DNA from: Falsiroseomonas sp041690465
Lineage (GTDB): Bacteria > Pseudomonadota > Alphaproteobacteria > Acetobacterales > Acetobacteraceae
DNA length: 64,000 bases
Assembly: GCF_041690465.1 (NCBI RefSeq)
Contig: NZ_JAWLHG010000010.1
Coordinates: forward strand, 1-64,000
Direction: 5' to 3'
In this document: piece after piece, positions 38,101-45,963 of the stretch
How the letters are laid out: each line of letters begins with the position of its first letter
Numbering within the stretch: the first letter of the stretch is position 1
The notes under the pieces: model-generated
The model's database searches: none
What the model was told of the DNA's origin: nothing
What the model saw: the letters and a program-made list of their open reading frames with translations, nothing else
Position numbers and translations under genes: made by a program

Positions 38101-38804
38101 CAGCCCGCCCACCTTGCCGCGACGCCGCGCAGCCCCTGCGCCAGCGCGTTCACCGTGACCACCACCGCCATCAGCACCATGCCGAGCGCCAAGGCCAGCG
38201 GCAGGTCGCCCTTGCTGGTCTCCAGCGCGATGGCGGTGGTCATCACGCGGGTGAATCCCTCGATGTTGCCGCCGACGATCATCACCGCGCCGACCTCCGC
38301 ACTCGCCCGCCCGAAGCCGGCGAGCAGCACGGTCAGCAGCGCGAAGCGCCCATCCCACAGCAGCGTCGGCACCGCGCGCCACGGCCCGGCGCCGAAGGAG
38401 CGCAGCTGCTCGGCATATTCCTCCCACAGCGCTTCCAGCACCTGGCGCGCCAGCGCGGCCAGGATCGGCGCGATCAGCACCGCCTGCGCGATCACCATCG
38501 CCGTCGGCGTGAACAGCAGGCCGAGCGATCCGAGCGGGCCGGAGCGCGACAGCAGCAGGTAGATCAGCAGCCCCGCCACCACCGGCGGCAGCCCCATCAG
38601 CGCATTGATCACCACCACCACGCCGGCCCGGCCCGGGAAGCGCGCCACCGCCAGCAGCGCGCCGAGCGGCAGCCCGATCAGCGCCGCCAGCGCCACCGCC
38701 GTCAGGCTCACCCGGATCGAGAGCAGCACGATCTCGCCCAGCACCGGATCGCCGGCGCCAACCAGCCCGAGGGCCATCGCGAAGGCGCTGCCGATGTCCT
38801 GCAC
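38100..38804 (-). CDS. tupB: Tungstate ABC transporter, permease
   Basis: The 234-residue product has about five hydrophobic helices and the binding-protein-dependent permease motif EEYAEQLRSFGAGPWRAVPTLL around residue 135. GRASAEVGAVMIVGGNIEGFTRVMTTAIAL is the TupB-type loop that meets the ATPase. The start is a GTG at 38804 with ggaggaaa 6 bases upstream; an ATG just before it is out of frame. It is the first gene of the tup operon and divergent from the regulator at 38907. Confidence 0.88.
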   Translation of the reverse strand: MQDIGSAFAMALGLVGAGDPVLGEIVLLSIRVSLTAVALAALIGLPLGALLAVARFPGRAGVVVVINALMGLPPVVAGLLIYLLLSRSGPLGSLGLLFTPTAMVIAQAVLIAPILAALARQVLEALWEEYAEQLRSFGAGPWRAVPTLLWDGRFALLTVLLAGFGRASAEVGAVMIVGGNIEGFTRVMTTAIALETSKGDLPLALALGMVLMAVVVTVNALAQGLRGVAARWAG

Positions 38805-38850
38805 CCATTTCCTCCGGTCCGGGTCGGAATTGAGTGCTGGCAGGCACCAG

Positions 38851-38874
38851 CGTCAACCCGCTCCAGGCTTGACG
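38851..38874. promoter_or_regulatory. Inverted repeat between tupB and its divergent regulator
   Basis: cgtcaa (38851-38856) and ttgacg (38869-38874) form a perfect 6-base dyad spaced by 12 bases. It sits in the 102-base gap between the two divergent start codons. Three gccgga repeats follow up to the regulator start. The spacing suits a dimeric helix-turn-helix regulator; the natural candidate is the neighbouring gene product. The ttgacg half could also be a -35 element for the regulator gene. Confidence 0.5.
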
Positions 38875-38906
38875 CCGGCACGGCAGCTGCCGGATTTTGC
38901 CGGAGG

Positions 38907-39782
38907 ATGCCGGATGTGCTGACCCTGAAGGAGGCCGCCGCCTGGCTGCGCCTCTCGGAACGCTCGCTCTACGAGCTGGCGCGCGGCCGCCGCCTGCCGG
39001 CGGCGCAGCTCGGCGGCAAGTGGCTGTTCCCGCGCGAGGGCCTCGCGCGCTGGCTGGCCGCGCAGGCCGATGCCGAGCTCGCAGCGCGCCCCGACCCGCC
39101 GCCGATCCTCGCCGGCAGCCACGACCCGCTGCTCGACTGGGCGGTGCGCCAATCCGGCTGCGGCCTGGCGCTGCGCAGCGGCGGCAGCCTGGAGGGCCTC
39201 GCCGCGATCGCCGCCGGCGAAGCGCTGGCCGCCGCGACGCATCTGCTCGACCCCGACAGCGGCGCCTTCAACGAGCCGGCGGCGCGCGAGGTGCTGGCCG
39301 GGCGCGGCGTGGTCGGCATCACCTGGGCCTGGCGCGAGCAGGGGCTGATCCTGCCGCCCGGCAATCCCCGCAAGCTGGCCGGCGTGGCGGACCTTGCCGG
39401 CGGCGTGGTGGTGGCCGGCCGCCAGCCCCGCGCCGGCAGCCACGTGCTGCTGCTGCATCTGCTGACCGAGGCCGGCCTCCGCCTCGAGCAGGTCGCCTTC
39501 CTCCCCGCCCCGGCGCTGTCGGAGGACGAGGTCGCCGCCGCGGTCGCCGAGGGTCGCGCCGATGCCGGCTTCGGTATCCGCGCCGAGGCGGCGGCACGCG
39601 GCCTCGACTTCGTGCCGCTGATCCGCGAGCGCTTCGACCTGGTGATGGCGCGCCGGCACTATTTCGGCGCCGCGATGCAGGCGCTGCTCGGCTTCGCGCG
39701 CAGCACGGCCTTCGCCGGGCGCGCCGCGCGGATGGGCGGCTACGACGTGGCGGCGAATGGCAGCGTGGCGTTCAACCTCTGA
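38907..39782 (+). CDS. Helix-turn-helix regulator with a periplasmic-binding-protein-like sensor domain
   Basis: The product has 291 residues. Residues 3-55 are an excisionase/MerR-type winged helix (LTLKEAAAWLRLSERSLYEL, then LPAAQLGGKWLFPREGLARWL). Residues about 65-285 resemble the cytoplasmic oxyanion-binding-like domain of COG1910 proteins (GSHDPLLDWAVRQSGCGLAL, GGVVVAGRQPRAGSHVLL, DAGFGIRAEAAARGLDFVPL). Such proteins sense molybdate or tungstate and control the linked transporter. The ATG at 38907 has its ribosome site very close (ggagg), so an ATG out of frame at 38914 is not an alternative. Divergence from tupBCA supports tungstate-responsive control. Confidence 0.83.
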   Translation: MPDVLTLKEAAAWLRLSERSLYELARGRRLPAAQLGGKWLFPREGLARWLAAQADAELAARPDPPPILAGSHDPLLDWAVRQSGCGLALRSGGSLEGLAAIAAGEALAAATHLLDPDSGAFNEPAAREVLAGRGVVGITWAWREQGLILPPGNPRKLAGVADLAGGVVVAGRQPRAGSHVLLLHLLTEAGLRLEQVAFLPAPALSEDEVAAAVAEGRADAGFGIRAEAAARGLDFVPLIRERFDLVMARRHYFGAAMQALLGFARSTAFAGRAARMGGYDVAANGSVAFNL

Positions 39783-39791
39783 CCGGCGACG

Positions 39792-40223
39792 TCACGGCCG
39801 CCCCAGGATCTTCCAGATGCCGGAGGCCGCCAGCACCGCCTTCCCCTCGCAGACCAGCTCGCCGCGCAGGAAGATGACGGAGCGCGTCAGCCGCACCACC
39901 TGGCCGCGCGATTCCACGAAGCCGCCGATCCGCGCCGGCGCCAGGTAGTGCAGGTCCAGCTGGATCGTCGCCACCGGCACGTCGCCCGCCGCCTCCCGCG
40001 CCACCCGGCCGATCGTGTGGTCGATGTAGGTGGCCAGGATGCCGCCATGCACCACGCCGCGGCCATTGGCCTGCGCCTCGCCGGTCTGGAAGCCATAGGC
40101 CCAGCCCGCCTCCTCCTCGCGCCGCCACAGCGCCTCCATCACGCGCGGCATCGCCCTGTCCTCATGCGGGCGCCAGCCCTCGGCGGCGGGATCGAACCCC
40201 ATTCTCGGCACCTTTTCCGTCAT
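39792..40223 (-). CDS. PaaI-like hot-dog-fold thioesterase
   Basis: The 143-residue hot-dog protein has NGRGVVHGGILATYIDHTIG in the middle (the HGG-X-D catalytic segment of PaaI/4HBT thioesterases), then TIQLDLHYLAPARIGGF and IFLRGELVCEGKAVLAASGIWKIL. It would hydrolyse an acyl- or aryl-CoA. The ATG at 40223 overlaps the stop of the MFS gene upstream by 4 bases (ATGA). It converges on the tungstate regulator. Confidence 0.87.
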   Translation of the reverse strand: MTEKVPRMGFDPAAEGWRPHEDRAMPRVMEALWRREEEAGWAYGFQTGEAQANGRGVVHGGILATYIDHTIGRVAREAAGDVPVATIQLDLHYLAPARIGGFVESRGQVVRLTRSVIFLRGELVCEGKAVLAASGIWKILGRP

Positions 40224-41716
40224 ATGCGCTGCAGCGGCACCCGCGTGGTCAGCCAGGCCGCCACCGCCACCAGCCCCGCTGCCGTCAGGAAGGCGGCGCG
40301 GAAGGCGCTCGTCATGCCCGCCCGGAACTCCGCCTGCGCCACATCCGACAGCGCCGCCAGCGCCGACGGGCCGCGATTGACCAGGGCGACGAACAACTCC
40401 GCCGCCCCGCCGCCCTGCGCCACCAGGAAGCCGAACAGCACCGCCCCCATCAGCGCCGTCCCGGTCGCAGCGCCCAGCGCGCGGGTGAACTGCACCGAGG
40501 CGGTGGCCGAGCCCAGCCGCTCCCGCCCCACCGCCGCCTGCACCGTCACCTGCACCATCGGGAAGGAGGTGCCGAAGCCGAACGAGACCAGTCCCAGCAG
40601 CCCCGCCAGTTGTGCCACCGAAAGCTGCCCCGCGAACACCGCCGCCGCCGCCAGCATCACCGCGGAGAAGGCCAGGCCGAAGCTCGGCCAGATCATGGTC
40701 CGCCCGGTATGCGACAGCAGCCGCCCCGTCAGCATTGCGCCGAAGGCCGCCGTCACCGCCAGCGGCAGCAGCGCCACGCCGCTCGCCGCCGGGCTCAGCC
40801 CGCGCACCGCCGCGAAATAGATCGGCAGGAAGGCGATGGTGCCGACGAAGGCGCCCGCCACCAGCGCCGAGAGCAGGTTGGCCCGCCAGACCGAGGGATT
40901 GCCCAGCACCGCCAGCGGCAGCAGCGGGTCCCGCGCCGCGCGCTCCTGCTTCCACAGCAGGAACAGCGCGAGCCCCGCCAGCGCCGCCAGCCCCGCCGCC
41001 GCCGCCAGCGCCCCCGGCTCCAGCCGGCGCGCGAAATCCAGCGCCAGCAGCGCCGGCGCGACGAACAGCGCAAACAGCAGCAGCCCCGGCCAGTCGAAGG
41101 CGAAGCCCTTGGAGACGCCCGGCGCCGCGCCGCCCAGCCGCCGCACCGCCAGCCACGCCGCCAGCAGCGCCAGCGGCGGCTGCAGCAGGAACACCGCCCG
41201 CCAGCCGAGCCATTCCGTCAGGAAGCCGCCGGCCACCGGCCCGAAGCCGCTGGCCAGCGCGAAGACCGCCGCGATCCAGGCCTGGAAGCGCCCGCGCTCG
41301 CGCGGCGGCACCACCTCCGCGATCAGCGCCACGGAGAGCGAGATCAGCCCGCCGCCGCCGAACCCTTGCACCATCCGCGCCAGCGCCAGCAGGTTGAGGC
41401 TCGGCGCCAGCGCGCAGAGCGCCGCGCCCAGCCCGTACATCGCCAGCGCCACCAGCAGCATGCGCCGCCGCCCGAAGGCGTCGCCCAGCCTTCCATAGAC
41501 GGGCGCGGCGACCGTGGTGGCGACGAGGTAGACCACCACCACCCAGGAGATCCGCTCCACCTCGCCCAGGCTGCGCGCGATGGCGGGCAGCGCGGCGGCG
41601 ACGATGGTCTGGTCGAGCGCCGCGCCGAACATCGCCAGCCCGACCGCCGGGAAGACGCGGAAGAACAGCCGGCGGAGATCGGCGGGATCGGTGCTCGCAG
41701 CGTCGCGGGGGGACAT
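40220..41716 (-). CDS. DHA2-type (EmrB/QacA) MFS transporter, 14 helices
   Basis: The 498-residue product shows motif A GRLGDAFGRRRMLL after the second helix, GFGGGGLISLSVALIAEVVPPRERGRF around residue 120 and motif C-like FALASGFGPVAGGFLTEWLGWRAVF around 150. Helix count by hydrophobicity is about 14. It is likely a drug or metabolite efflux pump in the inner membrane. The ATG at 41716 gives the soluble N-terminus MSPRDAASTDPADLRRL. A near-identical copy of this 5' end, with about 50 bases of upstream sequence, occurs at 43766-43898, fused to the end of accA. Confidence 0.9.
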   Translation of the reverse strand: MSPRDAASTDPADLRRLFFRVFPAVGLAMFGAALDQTIVAAALPAIARSLGEVERISWVVVVYLVATTVAAPVYGRLGDAFGRRRMLLVALAMYGLGAALCALAPSLNLLALARMVQGFGGGGLISLSVALIAEVVPPRERGRFQAWIAAVFALASGFGPVAGGFLTEWLGWRAVFLLQPPLALLAAWLAVRRLGGAAPGVSKGFAFDWPGLLLFALFVAPALLALDFARRLEPGALAAAAGLAALAGLALFLLWKQERAARDPLLPLAVLGNPSVWRANLLSALVAGAFVGTIAFLPIYFAAVRGLSPAASGVALLPLAVTAAFGAMLTGRLLSHTGRTMIWPSFGLAFSAVMLAAAAVFAGQLSVAQLAGLLGLVSFGFGTSFPMVQVTVQAAVGRERLGSATASVQFTRALGAATGTALMGAVLFGFLVAQGGGAAELFVALVNRGPSALAALSDVAQAEFRAGMTSAFRAAFLTAAGLVAVAAWLTTRVPLQRI

Positions 41717-41849
41717 TGGCGCCGAGTGTAGGCGGTTTCCGCGCCGGGGAAACGTGCCCGCCGGCATCCGGTCGCGCGAGCAACGGCGTTGTTGCTGGCC
41801 GGGCCCCGCCGCGGCTAGCCTGCACGGCGAGGGATCCGGGACGTCGGCC

Positions 41850-42509
41850 TTGAAGTCGAAGGCTTCTTCCGCGAAGCGCCGGCCGGAACCGCCACGCTCC
41901 GGCGGCGTGGTCACGCGGCTGGCCGCCGGCCTGACCCTGCTCGCCACCACCATCGGTGCCGTCGCGCTCACCTTCACCCATCTCGAGACGATCTGCCGCT
42001 CCCTCGCCGGCATGCGCCTGGACCTCTGCCGGGTCGCGCCTGCGCCCCGGCCGGCGCCCGCGCCCCCCGCGCCGCCGCAGCCGGTTCCGGCGCCCGACCA
42101 GGCCGCCGCGCCGGCCTTCCAGGGCCGCATCCTCGTCGTCGCGCCCGACACGCCGGAGGGGCCGTCTCTGGCGGCACAGGCGCGACGGGTGCTCGCGGAG
42201 GAAGGCTTTGCCCTCGCCGCCGGGCCGGACGTCGCGGAGCTGCGGGCGGAGATCGCGCCGCCGATCTTCGGTGCGCCCCGTGCGGCGCCGGCGGGAGGGC
42301 CCGCCCTCGTGTCGGTGGACGCCATGATCGAGGCGCGGCTCCTCGGCCCCGGCGCCCCGGGCGGGGCGGTGCAGCGTCGCGAGGTCACCGGCCTCGGCGC
42401 GACCGAGGAGGAGGCTCGGCGCGACGCGCTGCGGCGGGCCGGCGACCAGATCGGGCTGCGCCTCGCAGCCGCCCTCCGCCCGGGCGGCGCCGCCCCTGAC
42501 AGCCGGTGA
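41850..42509 (+). CDS. Membrane-anchored protein of unknown function paired with a FlgO-like gene
   Basis: The product has about 219 residues. A positively charged N-terminus (KSKASSAKRRPEPPR) precedes one hydrophobic helix (about residues 20-42, TRLAAGLTLLATTIGAVAL). A Pro/Ala linker follows, then a domain of about 120 residues (ILVVAPDTPEGPSLAAQARR, LVSVDAMIEARLLGP, VTGLGATEEEARRDALRRAG) that looks like a small alpha/beta fold with a TolB-N or FlgO flavour. The start is unclear: TTG at 41850, used here, or GTG at 41907 just before the helix. The following gene starts within 9 bases of its stop, so both likely act together at the cell envelope. No family recognised. Confidence 0.6.
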   Translation: MKSKASSAKRRPEPPRSGGVVTRLAAGLTLLATTIGAVALTFTHLETICRSLAGMRLDLCRVAPAPRPAPAPPAPPQPVPAPDQAAAPAFQGRILVVAPDTPEGPSLAAQARRVLAEEGFALAAGPDVAELRAEIAPPIFGAPRAAPAGGPALVSVDAMIEARLLGPGAPGGAVQRREVTGLGATEEEARRDALRRAGDQIGLRLAAALRPGGAAPDSR

Positions 42510-42517
42510 GACCCAGC

Positions 42518-43654
42518 ATGCCGACGCCCGAAGCGCCGCCCCGGACAGGCCTGCGGCTGGCCGCCCTCGCGCTTTCCGCCATGCTTTCCGCAGGCCCGGC
42601 CAGGGCGCAGGAGATGGCAGGCTCGCTGGAGGCGGGGCTCCAGGCCCTCGCCCGCGGCCTCGCCGGCGCGGTGGGGAGCCAGCGCCCGCCGGTGCTTTCC
42701 GTCATGCCCTTCCCCGGCGCCGACCAGGCCTGCCCCCTGCTCTCGGTCTTTGTCGTGGACGAGCTGACCACCGCCCTCGTCATCGGCGTGCAACCGCGGC
42801 CGCGGTTGGTCGAGCGCCTGCAGCTCGAGACCGTCGTCGCGCAGTACCGGCTCGACGACTTCCTCACCGACCCCGAGCAGCGGCGCCGCCTCGGCGGGCT
42901 GACCGGCATCGATGCGCTGGTGGTCGGCTCCTTCGTCGTCATCGGCGATCGGCTGCGGATCAATGCCCGCGTGGTCGGCATCGACAGCGGCGAGCTGATC
43001 ACTGCCCAGGCCGTCTCCGTTCCCCGCACCGGCGAGCTGGCCGAGATGCTGCGGCAGCCTTCCGGGCGCGGGCGGAACTGCGTGACCGCGGCTGCCCCGG
43101 CCGCGGTGAGCTCCGATCCCGGCTCGCAACCGGTATCACCGCCGATGTCCGCCTCCGCCTGCAAGGAGCAGTTCGGGCTGCGGCTGTGCGTGGCGGAGGT
43201 GCAGCGCAACGGGCGGGACGCAAAGCTCACCCTCGCGGTCGAGAATGCCAGTCCAGCCGCTCTCGGCGTGCTGCTGGTGGGTCCGCGGCCGACACTGCGC
43301 GACGCCGAGGGCGGGGTGCTCACGGCGACCGGCGTGGACGGGCTGCCGGCCTGCGGCGGCTACATCCAGCACAGCTACATGCAGCCACTCTACCAGCCGG
43401 AATGCCTGCGGCCCTCGAACTCCTACGCCAATCAGCAGGATTATCTGGGACTCGCGCCCGGCAGTCGGCTGCGGGCGACCTTCTACTTCCGCTCCGAGGC
43501 GGCTTCGGCGGAAGCGCCGGTGGCGTTGAACCTGGTGATGGGCGTTCTCCCGCAGCCCCGCGGCAGCACGGCAGCAGCCACGCAGCGGCGCCAGGCCAAC
43601 CCGCTGTTCCTGACCCTGGATGACCTTGACCCGGCCGGCCTGCAAAGGCAGTGA
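42518..43654 (+). CDS. FlgO-like envelope protein with a C-terminal beta-rich domain
   Basis: The product has 378 residues. A signal peptide (about 1-28, ending GPARAQ) is followed by a FlgO/CsgG-like domain (about 45-185: VLSVMPFPGADQACPLLSVF, VVDELTTALV, LVERLQLETVVAQYRLDDFL, IDALVVGSFVVIGDRLRINA). This fold is seen in secreted proteins that bind the outer membrane or peptidoglycan. After a Ser/Pro linker a second domain (about 210-370) has Cys pairs (ACKEQFGLRLCVAEVQ, LPACGG...PECL) and a beta-sandwich look. I chose the ATG at 42518 (ggtgag ribosome site); a GTG at 42506 would overlap the upstream stop as GTGA. There are no flagellar genes nearby, so a motility role is unlikely. Confidence 0.7.
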   Translation: MPTPEAPPRTGLRLAALALSAMLSAGPARAQEMAGSLEAGLQALARGLAGAVGSQRPPVLSVMPFPGADQACPLLSVFVVDELTTALVIGVQPRPRLVERLQLETVVAQYRLDDFLTDPEQRRRLGGLTGIDALVVGSFVVIGDRLRINARVVGIDSGELITAQAVSVPRTGELAEMLRQPSGRGRNCVTAAAPAAVSSDPGSQPVSPPMSASACKEQFGLRLCVAEVQRNGRDAKLTLAVENASPAALGVLLVGPRPTLRDAEGGVLTATGVDGLPACGGYIQHSYMQPLYQPECLRPSNSYANQQDYLGLAPGSRLRATFYFRSEAASAEAPVALNLVMGVLPQPRGSTAAATQRRQANPLFLTLDDLDPAGLQRQ

Positions 43655-43693
43655 GCCTGCTGCGGCATCAGCCCGCGCCTAAGCGGGGCGGCG

Positions 43694-43849
43694 CTAGACC
43701 ACCCCCGCCCGCCCCATCTCCAGGAACTTCTCGCGGCGCCTTGCGCGCAGCGTCGCGCCATCCAGCGCCAGCCCGACCGCCGGGAAGACGCGGAGGAACA
43801 GTTGGCGGAGATCGGCGGGATCGGTGCTCGCAGCGTCGCGGGGGGACAT
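43694..43849 (-). pseudogene. Chimeric scar: 5' end of the MFS gene fused to the 3' end of accA
   Basis: An intact 51-residue frame begins exactly like the MFS pump at 41716 (MSPRDAASTDPADLR), then switches after VFPAVGLA to the last residues of AccA (LDGATLRARRREKFLEMG and onwards) and a TAG. The switch falls in the 7-base word cgccagc (43766-43772), which is present at both parent sites (41633-41639 and near 44779-44785). That is the mark of illegitimate recombination at microhomology. The MFS-like part also carries about 50 bases of upstream sequence to about 43898. It is probably not functional, though the frame, start and stop are complete. Confidence 0.88.
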
Positions 43850-43980
43850 TGGCGATGAGTGTAGGCGGTTTGCCCGCCGGGGAAACGTGCCCTCCGGGCT
43901 GGCACGCGACCGCGGATGCCGCCTCGGTGCCTTCAACTGTGCCCGGTTCTATCCGGGGCCAGCCCTGCAGGAGCCGGCGC

Positions 43981-44001
43981 CCCGGGCCGCGAGGGCCCGG
44001 G
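43981..44001 (-). terminator. Hairpin after the CAP-domain gene
   Basis: An 8-base GC-only perfect stem (cccgggcc against ggcccggg) with a 5-base loop lies 15 bases beyond the CAP gene stop. No U-run follows on the minus strand, so efficiency is uncertain. Confidence 0.4.
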
Positions 44002-44016
44002 ACGGCGCGGCAGCGG

Positions 44017-44496
44017 TCAGATGAACCAGCTGTCCGGCTCGGCCGCTTCCGCCGCGGTCGGCCTGCCGAAATCCTCGGTGACGAAGATCGCCGGCCGTCC
44101 CTTGTAGTCGCCCTGGGTGATGCCGATCCCGATCTCGGTGAAGTTGCTGCTCAGGATGTTGGCCCGGTGGCCCGAGGAGTTCATCAGCATCGTGTGCAGC
44201 CGCTCCACATCGCCCGCATCGATCGTGGCGGCTCCGGAGCCGCCGATGTAGGCGATGTTCTCCCCAGCCGCCTGCCAGGTGTAGCCATCCGCCTTCATGC
44301 GGCCCGAGGCCGAACTGCCCCCGGCGCCGGTGTGGGAGAAGACATCCGCCGCGATCATCCAGTCGCTGTGCTTGCCCGCAGCGGAGACGAGCTCCGCATC
44401 GAAGGCGAGCGGCTTGCGCCCGGCATCTGCCCGCGACTCATTGATCAATTCAAGTAGGAGGTGTTCCCACTGGGAAACGCCGGACGTATCGGGCAT
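44017..44496 (-). CDS. CAP (SCP/PR-1) domain protein without a signal peptide
   Basis: The 159-residue CAP superfamily protein has LLLELINESRADAGRKPLAFD near the start, SAAGKHSDWMIAADVFSHTG (CAP helix with His), AGENIAYIGG, and LMNSSGHRANILSSNFTEIG with the second His. YKGRPAIFVTEDFG ends the domain. The His and Glu residues of the CAP cavity are present. The protein starts directly with the domain and shows no Sec or Tat signal, so it is cytoplasmic or leaves by a non-Sec route. Start: ATG at 44496; a TTG precedes it. Surrounding DNA at 44430-44640 is less GC-rich than the neighbours, suggesting transfer. It lies between accA and the chimeric scar. Confidence 0.82.
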   Translation of the reverse strand: MPDTSGVSQWEHLLLELINESRADAGRKPLAFDAELVSAAGKHSDWMIAADVFSHTGAGGSSASGRMKADGYTWQAAGENIAYIGGSGAATIDAGDVERLHTMLMNSSGHRANILSSNFTEIGIGITQGDYKGRPAIFVTEDFGRPTAAEAAEPDSWFI

Positions 44497-44673
44497 CAAC
44501 TCAGGCTCCGTTGTTCGTGAGCCAAGCTGATAAGCAGCCTGAACGCCTCATGCCAGATCAAAGAGTGATGTGGGATGCACAACCTCTGATGGCGTGCCTC
44601 CGAGTCGGCAGCGCATCTTGATTTCAGCGCGGAATTACTCAGGCGTCACTTGCGTTCCGCATGGCGCACTTGC

Positions 44674-44702
44674 GGCGGCATCGGTCAAAGACCGACGCCG
44701 CC
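44674..44702 (-). terminator. Terminator-like hairpin after accA
   Basis: The stem (ggcggcatcggtc at 44674-44686 against gaccgacgccgcc at 44690-44702) pairs at 12 of 13 positions around a 3-base loop. It starts 4 bases after the accA stop on the minus strand. No strong U-tract follows. Confidence 0.55.
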
Positions 44703-44706
44703 AGTG

Positions 44707-45663
44707 TCAGACCACCCCCGCGCGGCCCATCTCCAGGAACTTCTCGCGGCGCCTTGCGCGCAGCGTCGCGCCATCCAGCGCCAGCAGCGGGTCCAGCGCG
44801 GCCCAGATCCGCTCGCCGACCGCGGCGATCGCCGCCTCCGGGTCGCGATGCGCCCCGCCCAGCGGCTCCGGCACCACCGCGTCCACCAGGGCGAGCCTGC
44901 GCAGATCCTCCGCCGTCATGCGCAGCGCCTCGGCCGCCGTCGGCGCCTGCGCCGCGTCGCGCCACAGGATGGAGGCGCAGCCCTCCGGCGAGATCACCGA
45001 ATAGACCGCGTGCTCCAGCATCAGAACCCGGTCGGCCGCCGCCAGCGCGATGGCGCCGCCCGATCCACCCTCGCCGATGATGGTGGCAACGAAGGGCACC
45101 GGCGCCTCCAGCCCCGCCTCGATGGAGCGCGCGATCGCCTCCGCCTGGCCGCGCGCCTCCGCCTCGATGCCGGGGAAGGCGCCGGCGGTATCCACGAAAC
45201 TCAGGATCGGCAGCCCGAAGCGGCCGGCGAGTTCCATGATGCGCCGCGCCTTGCGGTAGCCCTCCGGCCTGGCCATTCCGAAATTGTGCTTCACCCGGCC
45301 TTCGGTGTCGCGCCCCTTCTCCGTGCCGAGCACCGCGACGGCATGGCCACGGAATCGCCCGAGCCCCGCCACCACCGCCGCGTCGTCGGCAAAGGCGCGG
45401 TCGCCGGCCAGCGGCATCCACTCGCCGATCAGCGCCTGGACGTAGTCCAGCGCCTTCGGCCGCTCCGGATGGCGCGCCACCAGCGCCTTCTGCCATGGCG
45501 TGAGCTTGGCGTAGGTCTGGCGCAGCAGCGCCTCGACCTTGTCGCGCAGCTTGCCGACCTCCTCAGCGACGTCGATCCCGCCCGCATCGGTGGTCCGGCG
45601 CAGTTCCTCGATCTTGCCTTCGAGTTCGGCGATCGGCTTCTCGAATTCCAGGAAGTGGCGCAT
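44707..45663 (-). CDS. accA: Acetyl-CoA carboxylase carboxyltransferase subunit alpha
   Basis: The 318-residue product has the usual AccA length. An N-terminal coiled segment (LEFEKPIAELEGKIEELRR) precedes the crotonase-like core: FRGHAVAVLGTEKGRD, NFGMARPEGYRKARRIMELA, LSFVDTAGAFPGIEAEARGQ, IIGEGGSGGAIALAAADRVL and YSVISPEGCASILWRDA. It makes malonyl-CoA for fatty acid synthesis with AccD and AccB/AccC, which are not in this window. The ATG at 45663 gives MRHFLEFEKPI, the family start. A copy of its last 26 codons is present in the chimeric fragment at 43694. Confidence 0.96.
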   Translation of the reverse strand: MRHFLEFEKPIAELEGKIEELRRTTDAGGIDVAEEVGKLRDKVEALLRQTYAKLTPWQKALVARHPERPKALDYVQALIGEWMPLAGDRAFADDAAVVAGLGRFRGHAVAVLGTEKGRDTEGRVKHNFGMARPEGYRKARRIMELAGRFGLPILSFVDTAGAFPGIEAEARGQAEAIARSIEAGLEAPVPFVATIIGEGGSGGAIALAAADRVLMLEHAVYSVISPEGCASILWRDAAQAPTAAEALRMTAEDLRRLALVDAVVPEPLGGAHRDPEAAIAAVGERIWAALDPLLALDGATLRARRREKFLEMGRAGVV

Positions 45664-45789
45664 CGCGCGGCGGCTTAGCCTGGAACCGGGGCGGGCGGAA
45701 GCCGGCCCCGGCCCACCGGACCGCGCGCGCCGGCGGCGCCGTCGCCGATTCATCCTTTCGCAACCGTTGTCGCGCAGGATGACGCAGCC

Positions 45790-45957
45790 ATGGTCCGCCT
45801 TGCTCCCCCGCCGCCCCTGGCGATGTCCACCCACGCCCCGCTGCGCGGCCAGCGCCAGGCGGGAACGCTGGCGGCCTACGCCGCGGCCGCCGAGGCCGGC
45901 AGCGCCTTGTGGGCCGCCGATGTGCGCCCCGCCGCGCTCATCCGCTGGTCGCTGTAG
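45790..45957 (+). CDS. Possible 55-residue protein upstream of the flagellar-rod-like gene
   Basis: This is a short open frame (ATG at 45790, another at 45823) with Ala-rich sequence including RQAGTLAAYAAAAEAGSALW. It ends 6 bases before the next + strand gene and may be its leader or a small partner. No recognisable domain and only a weak agga ribosome site. It could equally be chance. Confidence 0.25.
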   Translation: MVRLAPPPPLAMSTHAPLRGQRQAGTLAAYAAAAEAGSALWAADVRPAALIRWSL

Positions 45958-45963
45958 CCGCGC

